This document shows positions 45,215-56,933 of a DNA stretch of 64,000 bases, piece after piece. The stretch's first letter is position 1. Every line of letters starts with the position of its first letter. The DNA comes from Bradyrhizobium sp. CB82 (lineage in GTDB: Bacteria; Pseudomonadota; Alphaproteobacteria; Rhizobiales; Xanthobacteraceae), in contig NZ_CP121650.1 in assembly GCF_029714405.1 (NCBI RefSeq), positions 310,001-374,000 on the forward strand. The letters are read 5' to 3'. The notes beneath the pieces are model-generated. The model was not told where the DNA came from. It ran no database searches and worked only from the letters and a program-made list of their open reading frames with translations. The position numbers and the translations under genes were made by a program.

Positions 45215-46467
45215 TGGGCGTCGAGGTCCTGACCTTCGGCTGCCGCCTCAACGCCTTCGAGGCCGAGGTGATCCGCCGCGAGGCGGAGAGCGCAGGGCTT
45301 TCCGACACCATCGTCATCAATAGCTGCGCGGTCACCAACGAGGCGGTGGCGCAGGCGCGGCAGTCGATCCGCAAACTGAGGCGCGAGCGGCCGGAAGCGC
45401 GCATCGTCGTCACCGGCTGCGCCGCGCAGACGCAAAGCGCGATGTTTGCGGACATGGTCGAGGTCGACCGCGTCGTCGGCAATGACGACAAGATGCGCAG
45501 CGAAGCCTGGCGCGCGGCGCGCAGCGCATTCGACGTCGGTGCGCGCGAGAAGATCGCGGTCAGCGACATCATGACGGTGAAGGCGATGGCGCCGCATCTG
45601 ATCGACGGCTTTGCCGCCGGCCTGCCGCGCGTGTTCGTGCAGGTTCAGAACGGCTGCGACCATCGCTGCACCTTCTGCATCATCCCGTTCGGTCGCGGCA
45701 ATTCGCGCTCGGTGCCGATGGGGGCGGTGGTCGAGCAGGTCCGTGCACTGGTCGAACGAGGTCATGCCGAGATCGTGCTGACCGGCGTCGACCTCACGAG
45801 CTATGGCGCCGATCTGCCGGGCGCGCCAAAGCTCGGCATGCTGACGAAGCAGATCCTGCGGCATGTGCCGGAATTGAAGCGTCTGCGGATCTCCTCGATC
45901 GATTCGATCGAGGCAGACAGCGATCTGCTCGACGCCATCGCCGATGATGGGCGGCTGATGCCGCATCTGCATCTGTCGCTGCAATCCGGCGACGACATGA
46001 TTTTGAAGCGGATGAAGCGACGGCATTCGCGGCGCGACGCGATTGCGTTCTGCGAGCAGGTCCGCCGCCTGCGGCCGGACATCGCACTGGGCGCCGATAT
46101 CATCGCGGGCTTTCCGACCGAGACGGAAGAGATGTTTGCGCGCTCCCACGACCTCGTTGAGGAATGCGGTCTCACCTTCCTGCACGTCTTCCCCTATTCC
46201 CCACGCCCCGGCACCCCCGCCGCGCGGATGCCGCAGGTCGCGGGCGCGGTGATCAAGGATCGCGCGAAGCGGCTGCGTGCAGCGGGCGAAGCGGCGTTGC
46301 GGCGCAGGCTCCAGGACGAGATCGGCGCGACGCGCGACGTGTTGATCGAGAGCGACTGCCAGGGCCGCACGGAGCACTATCTGCCGGTGGCGGTTGCGGG
46401 TGCGTCGGTGGGGAGTGTGATGTCGGTCAGGATCGCCGGTGAGAATGGCGTGCGGCTCACCACATAG
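45214..46467 (+). CDS. mtaB: tRNA t6A37 methylthiotransferase
   Basis: 417 residues, radical-SAM methylthiotransferase adding ms2 to t6A37. N-terminal UPF0004 cysteines: TFGCRLN, INSCAVTNEA and VTGCAAQ. The radical-SAM cluster is GCDHRCTFCIIPFGRG at about residue 147. VDLTSYGADLPG and HLSLQSGDDMILKRMKRRH follow. A partial TRAM region is at the C-terminus. It is in an operon with dapF. The absence of MiaB-type features supports MtaB, though family splitting by eye is not absolute. Confidence 0.9.
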   Translation: MGVEVLTFGCRLNAFEAEVIRREAESAGLSDTIVINSCAVTNEAVAQARQSIRKLRRERPEARIVVTGCAAQTQSAMFADMVEVDRVVGNDDKMRSEAWRAARSAFDVGAREKIAVSDIMTVKAMAPHLIDGFAAGLPRVFVQVQNGCDHRCTFCIIPFGRGNSRSVPMGAVVEQVRALVERGHAEIVLTGVDLTSYGADLPGAPKLGMLTKQILRHVPELKRLRISSIDSIEADSDLLDAIADDGRLMPHLHLSLQSGDDMILKRMKRRHSRRDAIAFCEQVRRLRPDIALGADIIAGFPTETEEMFARSHDLVEECGLTFLHVFPYSPRPGTPAARMPQVAGAVIKDRAKRLRAAGEAALRRRLQDEIGATRDVLIESDCQGRTEHYLPVAVAGASVGSVMSVRIAGENGVRLTT

Positions 46468-46470
46468 TCG

Positions 46471-46660
46471 CTGTCGTCGCCCGGCTTGCCGTCTTCGCTT
46501 ACGCTACGCCGGCCCAACACTGAAAGTCCGGCGAAGCCTTTGGCGGAGCCGGGACCGGGCGACCCAGTACGCCGCGGCTTCTCCGTATCCCACCACTGTC
46601 TCTGGAAGACTGGATCACCCGCCCCAGTGCGCAAGTGCGCACAAAGGCGGGTGATGACAC
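46471..46660. repeat. dispersed repeat, family C copy 3
   Basis: Contains GTCGCCCGGCTTGCCG, GGGCGACCCAGTACGCCGCG, CTGGATCACCCGCC and AGGCGGGTGATGACACC, similar to 16880-16988 and 41182-41330. It lies between convergent mtaB and the DUF2336 gene. Confidence 0.75.
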
Positions 46661-46698
46661 CGTCTATTTGGCGAGGACGCTCGTCACGTGTGCACCGC

Positions 46699-47808
46699 CT
46701 ACGACGCCCGCACCTGCCAGAACCTGAGCGTGCGCCGCGCATTTTCCGGCGTCATTCTGGCGAAATGGCCTTTGGCCTTGGCGAGGTCGGCGGGTTTCAT
46801 CGTGCCGGTGGCGTAGCGGCTCTCCAGCACGGCGCTGGTCGTTTCCCAGCTCAGGAGGGCGGCGCGGCAGGGTACGAGCAGGCCGTCATCGCGCAGGCTC
46901 TGCATCAGCGGCCGGATGACCTCGTAAGTCGATTCGGATAGCGCCGCCAGTGCTGCGACGGTCTCCTCATAGCGCCGCTGTTTGGCAAAGCCGTAGAGTG
47001 TCGCCTCGTTGAGCTGACCGGCGTTCTTCAGCTTTGCGATGGCACGCTTGGCGCCTTCAAAATCGCGGATACCCGACATCTCGCGGTCGACGCCGGTGGT
47101 GACCGCTGCGATGGCGTTCTGGATTTCCTCGAACAGATGCGGCGGGGCGCGTGACAACAGGCGCGTGCGAACCGTGTCGGTCGCCGAGCGCAGCAATTGA
47201 CGGCGCAGGTCCGACGGCAGATCGACGCGCACGCCGACGCTCACGGTCAGTTCGGGGTCCCGTTCGGCCTGTCCGACGATGACGGCAAAGCCACTTGCCG
47301 AAAACCGGGCGCCGGGATTGGAGGCGAGCCGCCGGCTGACGCTCGGATAGCGGCGCGCCAGAAGCGCGTCGGTGACAATTTCCTTCAGCCACCAGCGGCC
47401 GGCGACCGCGAGCAGATGCTGCTCGCCCTTGCTGGCCGCGATGTTGAGCAGCTCGGCCTCGTCGAGGCGCGCGGATTCCTGAAGCACCGGGCCGGCGATC
47501 CTGATCTCGTCATTTCCGGCAAGACGGCGGATTACGGACGGCGGCGCTTGTGCGATCGGTGCAAGCTGCGCGCTGATCTCGGCAAGCGCGACGCGCGCGC
47601 CCATGTCGGCGATCGAGCGCAGCTCGATGGTCTTGATCAGCCGCTCGAGCACGTCGTCGAACAGTGCGATCTGCTCGTCATTGAAGTTGCCGGCGGAGGA
47701 CAGGAACAGGTCGGTGACGCGCCGCGCCGTCTCCAGGCGCTTCTCGTCGGAGCCGGCGCGAATCGCACCCTCGACTTCGGCGATGATCGATGGCTGAATC
47801 TGCGGCAT
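46699..47808 (-). CDS. DUF2336-domain protein
   Basis: 369 residues, cytoplasmic, almost entirely alpha-helical with HEAT-like character (VIRRLAGNDEIRIAGPVLQE, ALLARRYPSVSRRLASNPGA). The length and pattern fit the alphaproteobacterial DUF2336 family, whose function is unknown and which often appears near cell-cycle or stress genes. It stands between mtaB and an RluA-type synthase, opposite in orientation to the dapF-mtaB and ftsY-yciB pairs. Confidence 0.82.
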   Translation of the reverse strand: MPQIQPSIIAEVEGAIRAGSDEKRLETARRVTDLFLSSAGNFNDEQIALFDDVLERLIKTIELRSIADMGARVALAEISAQLAPIAQAPPSVIRRLAGNDEIRIAGPVLQESARLDEAELLNIAASKGEQHLLAVAGRWWLKEIVTDALLARRYPSVSRRLASNPGARFSASGFAVIVGQAERDPELTVSVGVRVDLPSDLRRQLLRSATDTVRTRLLSRAPPHLFEEIQNAIAAVTTGVDREMSGIRDFEGAKRAIAKLKNAGQLNEATLYGFAKQRRYEETVAALAALSESTYEVIRPLMQSLRDDGLLVPCRAALLSWETTSAVLESRYATGTMKPADLAKAKGHFARMTPENARRTLRFWQVRAS

Positions 47809-47952
47809 GAAACGTTGCTCATCCTGAGCCGGTTCGAAAGAAGCTTGTTCTAAGCAACCGGTATCATTAGAGGCGAGCGCTGAACGTTTCGTAAACCATG
47901 GAAGGCCGTCGCTTCGGGGAGATGCCGCCGCGGAGGAACCGCGGCTCCCTCC

Positions 47953-48063
47953 CCCGCTTGCGGGGGAGGGTTGCGGAGAGGGTGTCTTCGCAATGAAGAA
48001 CCCCCAAGGGGGAAAGCCCTCACCCGCGCCTTCGGCGCGACCTCTCCCGCAAGCGGGAGAGGT
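47953..48063. repeat. dispersed palindromic repeat, family B copy 2
   Basis: CCCCCGCTTGCGGGGGAGGG at one end and CCTCTCCCGCAAGCGGGAGA GG at the other, with AACCCCCAAGGGGGAAAGCC and CGCGCCTTCGGCGCGACC hairpins between. Together with flanking sequence it fills the DUF2336-rluA gap (47809-48078). Confidence 0.85.
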
Positions 48064-48078
48064 GAACGACAGCAGCGC

Positions 48079-48780
48079 CTATTCCCCGTTCCAGCCGCAG
48101 ACCCTGAGCCGCTCCTGCATGTGCGGCGGTGCCGGTGCGACCACGCGCACGGGCTCCTTGTTGCGTGAGATCGGCACCACGATCTCGCGCGAGTGCAGGT
48201 GCAGCCGCGGCTCGCCGAAGCGCGGGCCGTTGCCATAGACGTTGTCGCCGACGATCGGCCAGTCCCGGGCCGCGCAGTGCACCCGCAATTGATGGGTGCG
48301 GCCGGTGACCGGTTCCATGGCGAGCCAGGTCAGGCCCTCGCCGCGGCCCATCACCTTCCAGTTGGTGATCGCCTTCTGGCCTTCCGGGTCCGGCTTCTGC
48401 CACCAGCCGCGCTCGGCATTGAGGCGGCCGAGGGCTAAGTCGATGGTGCCTTCGTCCTCGGCAGGGCCGCCTTCGACCACGGCCCAGTAGGTCTTGCCGA
48501 TCTTGCCGTGCTTGAACAGCAGGCCGAGCGAGGCGGTCGCCTTACGGTGACGCCCAAGCACGAGGCAGCCGGAGGTGTCCTTGTCCAGCCGGTGGGCCAG
48601 CACCGGCGGCCGTGGCAGGCCGAAGCGCAGCGCATCGAACGAGGCTTCCAGGTTCGCCCCGCCCTTGGGGCCGCGATGGACGGGCAGGCCCGCCGGCTTG
48701 TCGATCACCAGCATCAACCCGTCGCGGTGAAGCACGCGCGCCACAATTTCGTCTGATGTCAGTTCGGGAACATCGAGCAA
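48079..48780 (-). CDS. RluA-family rRNA/tRNA pseudouridine synthase
   Basis: 233 residues. The catalytic Asp motif HRLDKDTSGCLVLG is at about residue 62; preceding LMLVIDKPAGLPVHRG and following GRTHQLRVHCAARDWPIVGD are family hallmarks. The N-terminal S4 domain of RluC/RluD is absent, so it is a short RluA-like form. The target base is undetermined. Its start is divergent from ftsY with only 60 nt between. Confidence 0.87.
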   Translation of the reverse strand: MLDVPELTSDEIVARVLHRDGLMLVIDKPAGLPVHRGPKGGANLEASFDALRFGLPRPPVLAHRLDKDTSGCLVLGRHRKATASLGLLFKHGKIGKTYWAVVEGGPAEDEGTIDLALGRLNAERGWWQKPDPEGQKAITNWKVMGRGEGLTWLAMEPVTGRTHQLRVHCAARDWPIVGDNVYGNGPRFGEPRLHLHSREIVVPISRNKEPVRVVAPAPPHMQERLRVCGWNGE

Positions 48781-48786
48781 TATCAG

Positions 48787-48810
48787 GACTTTCGTTCAAG
48801 ACTTTCGTTC
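48787..48810. repeat. 13-nt tandem duplication upstream of ftsY
   Basis: GACTTTCGTTCAA at 48787-48799 followed by GACTTTCGTTC at 48800-48810, within the 60-nt divergent promoter region of the RluA-type gene and ftsY. Confidence 0.88.
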
Positions 48811-48840
48811 GCGAGCCGGAACGGCTAACACACCCCCACC

Positions 48841-49785
48841 ATGAACGATACCACCGACACCCCCAAACTGAGCTGGTGGCGACGCCTGTCCAACGGGCTG
48901 AAGCGCACGTCGTCCTCGCTCGGGAGCGCGGTCGCCGACCTCGTGACCAAGCGCAAGCTCGACCGCGCCATGCTCGACGACATCGAGGATGTGCTGCTGC
49001 GCGCCGATCTCGGCACCGAGGTTTCGGTGCGCATCGCGGATGCGGTCGGCGCGGGACGCTACGACAAGGCGATCTCGGCAGACGAGGTGAAGGACGTCGT
49101 TGCCACCGAGGTCGAGAAGGTCCTGTCGCCGGTCGCCAAGTCACTCGAGATCGACACGGCGAAAAAGCCCTTCGTCATCCTGGTGGTCGGCGTCAACGGC
49201 TCGGGCAAGACCACGACCATCGGCAAGCTGTCGGCGAAATTCGCCTCCGAAGGCCGCAAGGTGATGCTGGCCGCCGGCGACACGTTTCGCGCAGCAGCCA
49301 TCGAGCAACTCAAGGTTTGGGGCGAGCGGACGAAGACGCCGGTCATTGCCGGTGCGCAAGGCTCGGATTCGGCGAGCCTCGCCTTCAACGCGCTGACGGC
49401 GGCGAAGGACCAGGCGATCGACGTGCTGCTGGTCGATACGGCGGGTCGCTTGCAGAACAAGTCCGAGCTGATGAACGAGCTCGAAAAGGTCGTGCGCGTG
49501 ATCCGCAAGGTCGATGCCTCGGCGCCGCATGCGGTGCTCCTGGTGCTGGACGCCACTGTCGGGCAGAACGCGCTGTCGCAGGTCGAGGCGTTCCACCGCA
49601 CCGCAGGCGTCACCGGCCTCGTGATGACGAAGCTCGACGGCACCGCGCGCGGCGGCATTCTGGTGGCGCTCGCCGAGAAGTTCAAACTGCCGGTGCATTT
49701 CATCGGCGTCGGCGAAGGCGTCGACGATCTCGCGCCGTTCACCGCGCGCGACTTCGCCCGCGCGATCGCCGGAATTGAGAGTTGA
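48841..49785 (+). CDS. ftsY: signal recognition particle receptor FtsY
   Basis: 314 residues. Short N-terminal A region (typical for alphaproteobacteria), then N and G domains: [19 protein letters not shown] (about residue 118), [15 protein letters not shown] (about 198) and [17 protein letters not shown] (about 262). It docks SRP-ribosome complexes to the inner membrane together with Ffh (39.6-41.1 kb). The next gene begins 1 nt after its stop. Confidence 0.97.
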   Translation: MNDTTDTPKLSWWRRLSNGLKRTSSSLGSAVADLVTKRKLDRAMLDDIEDVLLRADLGTEVSVRIADAVGAGRYDKAISADEVKDVVATEVEKVLSPVAKSLEIDTAKKPFVILVVGVNGSGKTTTIGKLSAKFASEGRKVMLAAGDTFRAAAIEQLKVWGERTKTPVIAGAQGSDSASLAFNALTAAKDQAIDVLLVDTAGRLQNKSELMNELEKVVRVIRKVDASAPHAVLLVLDATVGQNALSQVEAFHRTAGVTGLVMTKLDGTARGGILVALAEKFKLPVHFIGVGEGVDDLAPFTARDFARAIAGIES

Positions 49786-49786
49786 G

Positions 49787-50389
49787 ATGGACAAGACCCA
49801 GCCGCATCCGCTGTTCAAGCTGGCAACCGAGCTCGGCCCGCTGCTCGTGTTTTTCTTCGTGAATTCGAGGTTCAACCTGTTCGCCGCGACCGGCGCCTTC
49901 ATGGTCGCGATCGTGGCGGCGATGATCGCCTCCTATGTGGTGACGCGCCACGTGCCGATCATGGCGCTGGTTACCGGCGTGATCGTGCTGGTGTTCGGCA
50001 CGCTGACGCTGGTGCTGCACGACGAGACCTTCATCAAGGTCAAGCCGACCATCATCTACGGCCTGTTCGCAGCCGTGCTCGGCGGCGGGCTGTTGTTCGG
50101 CCGCTCCTTCATCGCCATCATGTTCGATCAGATGTTCAACCTGACGCCGCAGGGCTGGCGCATCCTCACCTTCCGCTGGGCGCTTTTCTTCGCCGGCATG
50201 GCGGTGCTCAACGAAATCATCTGGCGCACCCAGAGCACGGATTTCTGGGTCAACTTCAAGGTGTTTGGCGTGACGCCGCTGACGATGATCTTTGCCATCG
50301 CGCAGATGCCGCTGACGAAGCGCTATCACATTGCGCCGGTCTCGCTGGAAGCGAGCGAGGCCGAAGCAGGCGATGTGAGCAAGGGGTAA
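49787..50389 (+). CDS. yciB: septation/intracellular membrane protein YciB (IspZ)
   Basis: 200 residues from the ATG at 49787 ([20 protein letters not shown]); ftsY stops at 49785, so translation is coupled. About five membrane helices. Family signatures [32 protein letters not shown] and [20 protein letters not shown]. YciB/IspZ affects cell-envelope synthesis and division at the inner membrane. The C-terminus ([13 protein letters not shown]) is a short polar tail. Confidence 0.95.
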   Translation: MDKTQPHPLFKLATELGPLLVFFFVNSRFNLFAATGAFMVAIVAAMIASYVVTRHVPIMALVTGVIVLVFGTLTLVLHDETFIKVKPTIIYGLFAAVLGGGLLFGRSFIAIMFDQMFNLTPQGWRILTFRWALFFAGMAVLNEIIWRTQSTDFWVNFKVFGVTPLTMIFAIAQMPLTKRYHIAPVSLEASEAEAGDVSKG

Positions 50390-50393
50390 GTCT

Positions 50394-50516
50394 CGTGTCC
50401 CGGACGCGCGAAGCGCGAGCCGGGACCCAGAAATCGCAAAGAGCAATCGCTTGGAGATGGGCCCCGGCTCAGCAGCGCGGCATGCAATGACGCGCTGCGT
50501 CCGGGGCACGACAGTG
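50394..50516. repeat. dispersed repeat, family D copy 2
   Basis: GTGTCCCGGACGCGCGAAGC GCGAGCCGGGACCCAG followed by GGGCCCCGGCTCAGCAGCGC and GCGTCCGGGGCACGACA. Lies between convergent yciB and ccmG, matching 31111-31241. Confidence 0.88.
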
Positions 50517-50519
50517 GAG

Positions 50520-51113
50520 CTAAGACCCCGCCTTCAACGCCTTCTCGAGCTGCGGCAGCAGCACGGTCTGCAAATTCTCCGGCGTGATCGGGCCGACCAG
50601 CTTGTAGACGATCTTGCCCTCGCGTCCGACGACGAAGGTCTCCGGCACGCCATAGACGCCCCATTCGATCGAGGCGCGGCCGTTGGTATCAGCGCCGACG
50701 AGGCCGAACGGATTGCCGTAGCGGCCGAGGAAACGGCGCGCATTGTCGGACGCGTCCTTGTAGTTGATCCCGATCAGCTGGAAGCGCTTGTCCTTGGCAA
50801 GCTCGGTCAAGAGCGGCGCCTCGTCGTGACAGGGCACGCACCAGGACGCCCAGACATTGACAAGGCTGACCTTGCCCTTGAACGCGGCCGGGTCGAGCCC
50901 CGGCACCTGTGCGCCGTTGTTTTGCAGGCCATCGAGCTGCGGCAGCGAGGTCTGCGGCGCAGGGCGTCCGATCAGCGCCGAGGGAATGCGCGAGGGATCG
51001 CCGCTGCCGAGCCGGACCCAGAACAGCAGCGCAAGGCCGATGAAGGCGATCAGCGGCAGCACCACCAGGAAGGTGCCGCGCGACGGCGTGGCGGAGGTCG
51101 AGTGCTCGCTCAT
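50520..51113 (-). CDS. ccmG: periplasmic thiol:disulfide oxidoreductase CcmG/DsbE
   Basis: 197 residues. N-terminal membrane anchor ([21 protein letters not shown]) and thioredoxin fold with the active site [13 protein letters not shown] (about residue 88). It keeps apocytochrome c cysteines reduced for heme attachment. Its ATG overlaps the ccmD stop by 4 nt (ATGA). It is the last gene of the ccm cluster here. Confidence 0.95.
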   Translation of the reverse strand: MSEHSTSATPSRGTFLVVLPLIAFIGLALLFWVRLGSGDPSRIPSALIGRPAPQTSLPQLDGLQNNGAQVPGLDPAAFKGKVSLVNVWASWCVPCHDEAPLLTELAKDKRFQLIGINYKDASDNARRFLGRYGNPFGLVGADTNGRASIEWGVYGVPETFVVGREGKIVYKLVGPITPENLQTVLLPQLEKALKAGS

Positions 51114-51289
51114 GGCAGCTCCGTTGCGCTGCGGCCCGAACGGCGGGTGACGCCGCTCTTGTCCAGCTCACGCAGGCGCCCAGTCTGGTTGCGATAGTCG
51201 ATCATGATCCAGCCGATCAGGATCGCCACCACGATGGCTGCGGCAAGATAGGACGTCACGATGAAGGATGCGTAAGGGCCGAGCGACAT
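51110..51289 (-). CDS. ccmD: heme exporter protein CcmD
   Basis: 59 residues from the ATG at 51289 ([17 protein letters not shown]); the longer frame overlaps ccmC and lacks a start site. Single membrane helix ([21 protein letters not shown]) followed by a basic tail with [15 protein letters not shown], the CcmD pattern. It stabilises the CcmABC-CcmE complex. The start lies immediately after the ccmC stop. Confidence 0.93.
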   Translation of the reverse strand: MSLGPYASFIVTSYLAAAIVVAILIGWIMIDYRNQTGRLRELDKSGVTRRSGRSATELP

Positions 51290-51290
51290 G

Positions 51291-52082
51291 TTATGCAGCC
51301 CCAGCTTCTTTTGACGCGCTTTCTTCACGCGAACCGGCGCCAACCTCGCTCGAAAACGCGATACGGCTTGCCTGCATCATTTGCAGGGAACGGACACGGC
51401 GGCGCAGGATCTCGTTACGCATCGCCGCCAGGTGCAGCGTAACGAACAGCAGTGTGAAGGCGATCGCCATCACGAGAAGCGGAATCAGAAACGACTTGTC
51501 GAGCGTCGAGCCGCCCATGCGCATCACAGAGGCCGGCTGATGCAGCGTGTTCCACCAGTCGACCGAGAATTTGATGATCGGCAGATTGATCGCGCCGACC
51601 AGCGTCAGCACCGCAGCAGCGCGTGCCGCGCGCGAGGGATCCTCGACCGCGCGCCATAGCGCCATCAGGCCGAGATACATCAGGAACAGGATCAGCACGG
51701 AGGTCAGCCGGGCGTCCCATTCCCAATAGGTGCCCCACATCGGCCGGCCCCACAGCGAGCCGGTGAGCAGCGCGAGGAAAGTGAAGGCGGCGCCGATGGG
51801 AGCAGCCGCTTTCGCGGCGACGTCGGCGAGCGGATGCCGCCACACCAGCGTGCCGAGCGAGGCCACGCTCATCACGCCCCAGACGAACATCGACAGCCAC
51901 GCGTTGGGCACGTGGATGAACATGATCTTCACGGTGGCGCCCTGCTGGTAGTCGTCGGGCGCAAGCGCCGATTGATAGAGGCCAAGGGCGAGCAGGATCG
52001 CGGTCGCCCCCGCAAGGCACGGCAGCACGCGCGCCGTCAGCGCAAGGAACCGCGATGGATTGGCGAGGTCGGTCAGCGTCAT
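51291..52082 (-). CDS. ccmC: heme exporter/heme-handling protein CcmC
   Basis: 263 residues from the ATG at 52082 ([16 protein letters not shown]) with AGGG upstream; the frame extends 12 codons but those look non-coding. Six membrane helices; WWGTYW-type signature present as [15 protein letters not shown], flanked by conserved His (MFIHVPNAW and [11 protein letters not shown]). It delivers heme to CcmE in the periplasm. The C-terminal tail ([13 protein letters not shown]) is polar and variable. Confidence 0.95.
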   Translation of the reverse strand: MTLTDLANPSRFLALTARVLPCLAGATAILLALGLYQSALAPDDYQQGATVKIMFIHVPNAWLSMFVWGVMSVASLGTLVWRHPLADVAAKAAAPIGAAFTFLALLTGSLWGRPMWGTYWEWDARLTSVLILFLMYLGLMALWRAVEDPSRAARAAAVLTLVGAINLPIIKFSVDWWNTLHQPASVMRMGGSTLDKSFLIPLLVMAIAFTLLFVTLHLAAMRNEILRRRVRSLQMMQASRIAFSSEVGAGSREESASKEAGAA

Positions 52083-52159
52083 GGGTACCCTGATAATCAC
52101 CGGTGGCCGCTCAGGCAATCAGCACGAAAGCGCGCAGCGAAAGTTGATCGGGGTCAAGA

Positions 52160-52828
52160 TCAGTCCAGTCCGTGCCTGAGGCTTGCGGCGGCCGCGAAGG
52201 GGCCGATCACCAGGCTGACGAGCGACAGCGCACACAGGATCGAGAACGGGGCACCGAATGACATTGGTCCGACGATCACGGCCTGCGAGGCCGCGACGCC
52301 GAAAATCAGCACCGGGATCGACAGCGGCAGCACCAGTACCGCCATCAACAGCCCGCCGCGATGCAGCGTTACTGCCAGCGCCGCGCCAATCATGCCGGTG
52401 AAGGTCAGGGCCGGCGTTCCCGCCAGCAGCGTCAGGGCCACCGCCCCGGTCGCGACCATGTCGAGATTGAGCAGGAGGCCGAGAATGGGAGTTGCGACGA
52501 TCAGCGGCAGGCCCGCGGCCAGCCAATGCGCCAGCGCCTTCGCCGCACAGGCGAGTTCCAGCGGCGTCCGGCTCATCGTGATCAGGTCGAGCGAGCCGTC
52601 CTCATGGTCGGCCATGAACAGCCGGTCGAGGGTGAGCAGGCTCGCCAGCAGCGCCCCCAGCCACAGGATCGCCGGCCCCAGCCGCGACAACAGCGCCAGA
52701 TCCGGCCCCACCGCGAACGGCATCAGCACCACCACGGTCAGGAAAAACAGCACCCCAATGAGCGCCCCGCCGCCCACCCGCAGGGCAATCCGGACGTCGC
52801 GATGAATAAGGGCGGAGAGGGCGGTCAT
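52160..52828 (-). CDS. ccmB: heme exporter membrane protein CcmB
   Basis: 222 residues, six membrane helices. Family features: FLTVVVLMPFAVGPD near the N-terminus, ILWLGALLASLLTLDRLF and EDGSLDLITMSRTPLE. Forms the ABC-type permease with CcmA. There is a 77-nt gap to ccmC, and 271 nt filled by a repeat separate it from ccmA. Confidence 0.93.
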   Translation of the reverse strand: MTALSALIHRDVRIALRVGGGALIGVLFFLTVVVLMPFAVGPDLALLSRLGPAILWLGALLASLLTLDRLFMADHEDGSLDLITMSRTPLELACAAKALAHWLAAGLPLIVATPILGLLLNLDMVATGAVALTLLAGTPALTFTGMIGAALAVTLHRGGLLMAVLVLPLSIPVLIFGVAASQAVIVGPMSFGAPFSILCALSLVSLVIGPFAAAASLRHGLD

Positions 52829-52882
52829 GCGGTGCCTCTCGTTACACGCTGATAGAGATTCGAGTCGAGCCGCCCGGCCGCC

Positions 52883-53052
52883 GCGCTCCCTCCCCTTGCG
52901 GGGGAGGGCGGGGGGGAGGGGGTGGCCCCGGGAAAGCAGTTCGCGGGGTGTGGACCGCCGGCAACAGAGCTCCCGCCTCGCAAGTACTCGAACCGCGAGG
53001 CCGCACAGCGTGGCGCCCCCTCCCTGACCCTCCCCCGTAAGGGCGAGGGAAC
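52883..53052. repeat. family B-like repeat inserted between ccmA and ccmB
   Basis: CCCTCCCCTTGCGGGGGAGG G on one side and CCTCCCCCGTAAGGGCGAGG G on the other, with GCAGTTCGCGGGGTGTGGAC-type filler. It fills most of the 271-nt gap 52829-53099 within the ccm cluster. Confidence 0.8.
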
Positions 53053-53099
53053 GGAGAGAGCTGTACCCAGCCGCTCGTAAAGCTGAGGGTGGTTAGACC

Positions 53100-53702
53100 T
53101 CACGCCGCCCCCCCGATCCGCAGCTCCCGCGATTCGATCCCCAGCGACATGTGGGTGGCGGCGATGATCATTCCGCCGTGCGCCAGGTGTTCCCGCATCA
53201 GGCCGCAAAACATGTCCTGACCGGCGGCGTCGAGCGCGGTGGTCGGCTCGTCCAGCAGCCAGACCGGGCGGCGGATCGTCAGCAGGCGGGCGAGCGACAG
53301 GCGGCGGCGCTGGCCGGCGGAGAGGAACGCGGCCGGCAGACGGGTGGCGTGGTCAAGGCCGACGGTCGCAAGGCTCGTCGCGCCGTCGAAGCGTTCGCCA
53401 CCCAGGAAATCAGCCCAGAATGCGAGGTTTTCGGCAACGCTCAACGCCGGCTTCAGCGCGTCGCGATGGCCGAGATAGTGGCATTGTTCAGCCAAGCTCA
53501 GCTCGGCGTCACCGCCGGAAAGCTCGATGGTGCCCCCGGCTGGGACCAGGAGCCCCGCGATCAGTCGCAGCAGCGAGGTCTTGCCGGAGCCGTTGCGCCC
53601 CAGGACCGCCAGCGCCTCGCCGGAGGCGGCCGCAAAATCGAGGCCGGCAAACACCTCGCGGCCGCCCCGCACGCATCTGATGCCACGCCCTGAGAGCTGC
53701 AT
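53100..53702 (-). CDS. ccmA: heme exporter ATP-binding protein CcmA
   Basis: 200 residues from the ATG at 53702 with AGAGG upstream. Walker [18 protein letters not shown] (about residue 35), signature [15 protein letters not shown] (about 128), Walker [13 protein letters not shown] (about 150). ATPase of the CcmAB complex that frees holo-CcmE. First gene of the ccm cluster on this strand; a long repeat separates it from ccmB. Confidence 0.94.
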   Translation of the reverse strand: MQLSGRGIRCVRGGREVFAGLDFAAASGEALAVLGRNGSGKTSLLRLIAGLLVPAGGTIELSGGDAELSLAEQCHYLGHRDALKPALSVAENLAFWADFLGGERFDGATSLATVGLDHATRLPAAFLSAGQRRRLSLARLLTIRRPVWLLDEPTTALDAAGQDMFCGLMREHLAHGGMIIAATHMSLGIESRELRIGGAA

Positions 53703-53965
53703 GTCGCCTCTTACATCCACGCTCTCAAGCGAGCCCCAAGGAGACCTTCAAGCATACCGCCAGAAAATCTTGGGGTAGCGCATCAGAATTTGTGGCTTCC
53801 GGATTGCTGCGGCACGATCGTCCTTGTGGCGGTGCGGTTAGAAAGCTTCTATAAGCCCGGAACTTGATGCAGCACTCCACTCGCTCCTGCAAGCGACCCA
53901 GCCGGATTTGCTGACGGTGTTAAAGTACCCTCTGCCGGGTATACCTAACAATTGGGATTTCCTAC

Positions 53966-56686
<2,721 letters not shown>

Positions 56687-56735
56687 GCGCGGATTTGTGA
56701 ACGATGGCTCACTGCGAAGTGAGTAGAAGGTTGAG

Positions 56736-56768
56736 CAAAGGCGGCCTATCAAGGGTCGCCTTTGTTCG
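56736..56768 (+). terminator. intrinsic terminator of acnA
   Basis: Stem CAAAGGCGGCC / GGTCGCCTTTG (one G-T pair), 7-nt loop, T-rich tail TTCGTTTG. Confidence 0.8.
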
Positions 56769-56933
56769 TTTGCGGTATGTTCCGATGGGCGCGTCCGGCG
56801 AAAGATCTTCGTCTCGGACGATGCGGAGCGTACCCGCGCGCGGGACTTCTCCGTAAGGCTTGTCCGTAAGACTACGGTGACCAATCGGCGATAAGATTTC
56901 TCCTCGACATCAGCAAGGTGTGCGGCGTTCAAC

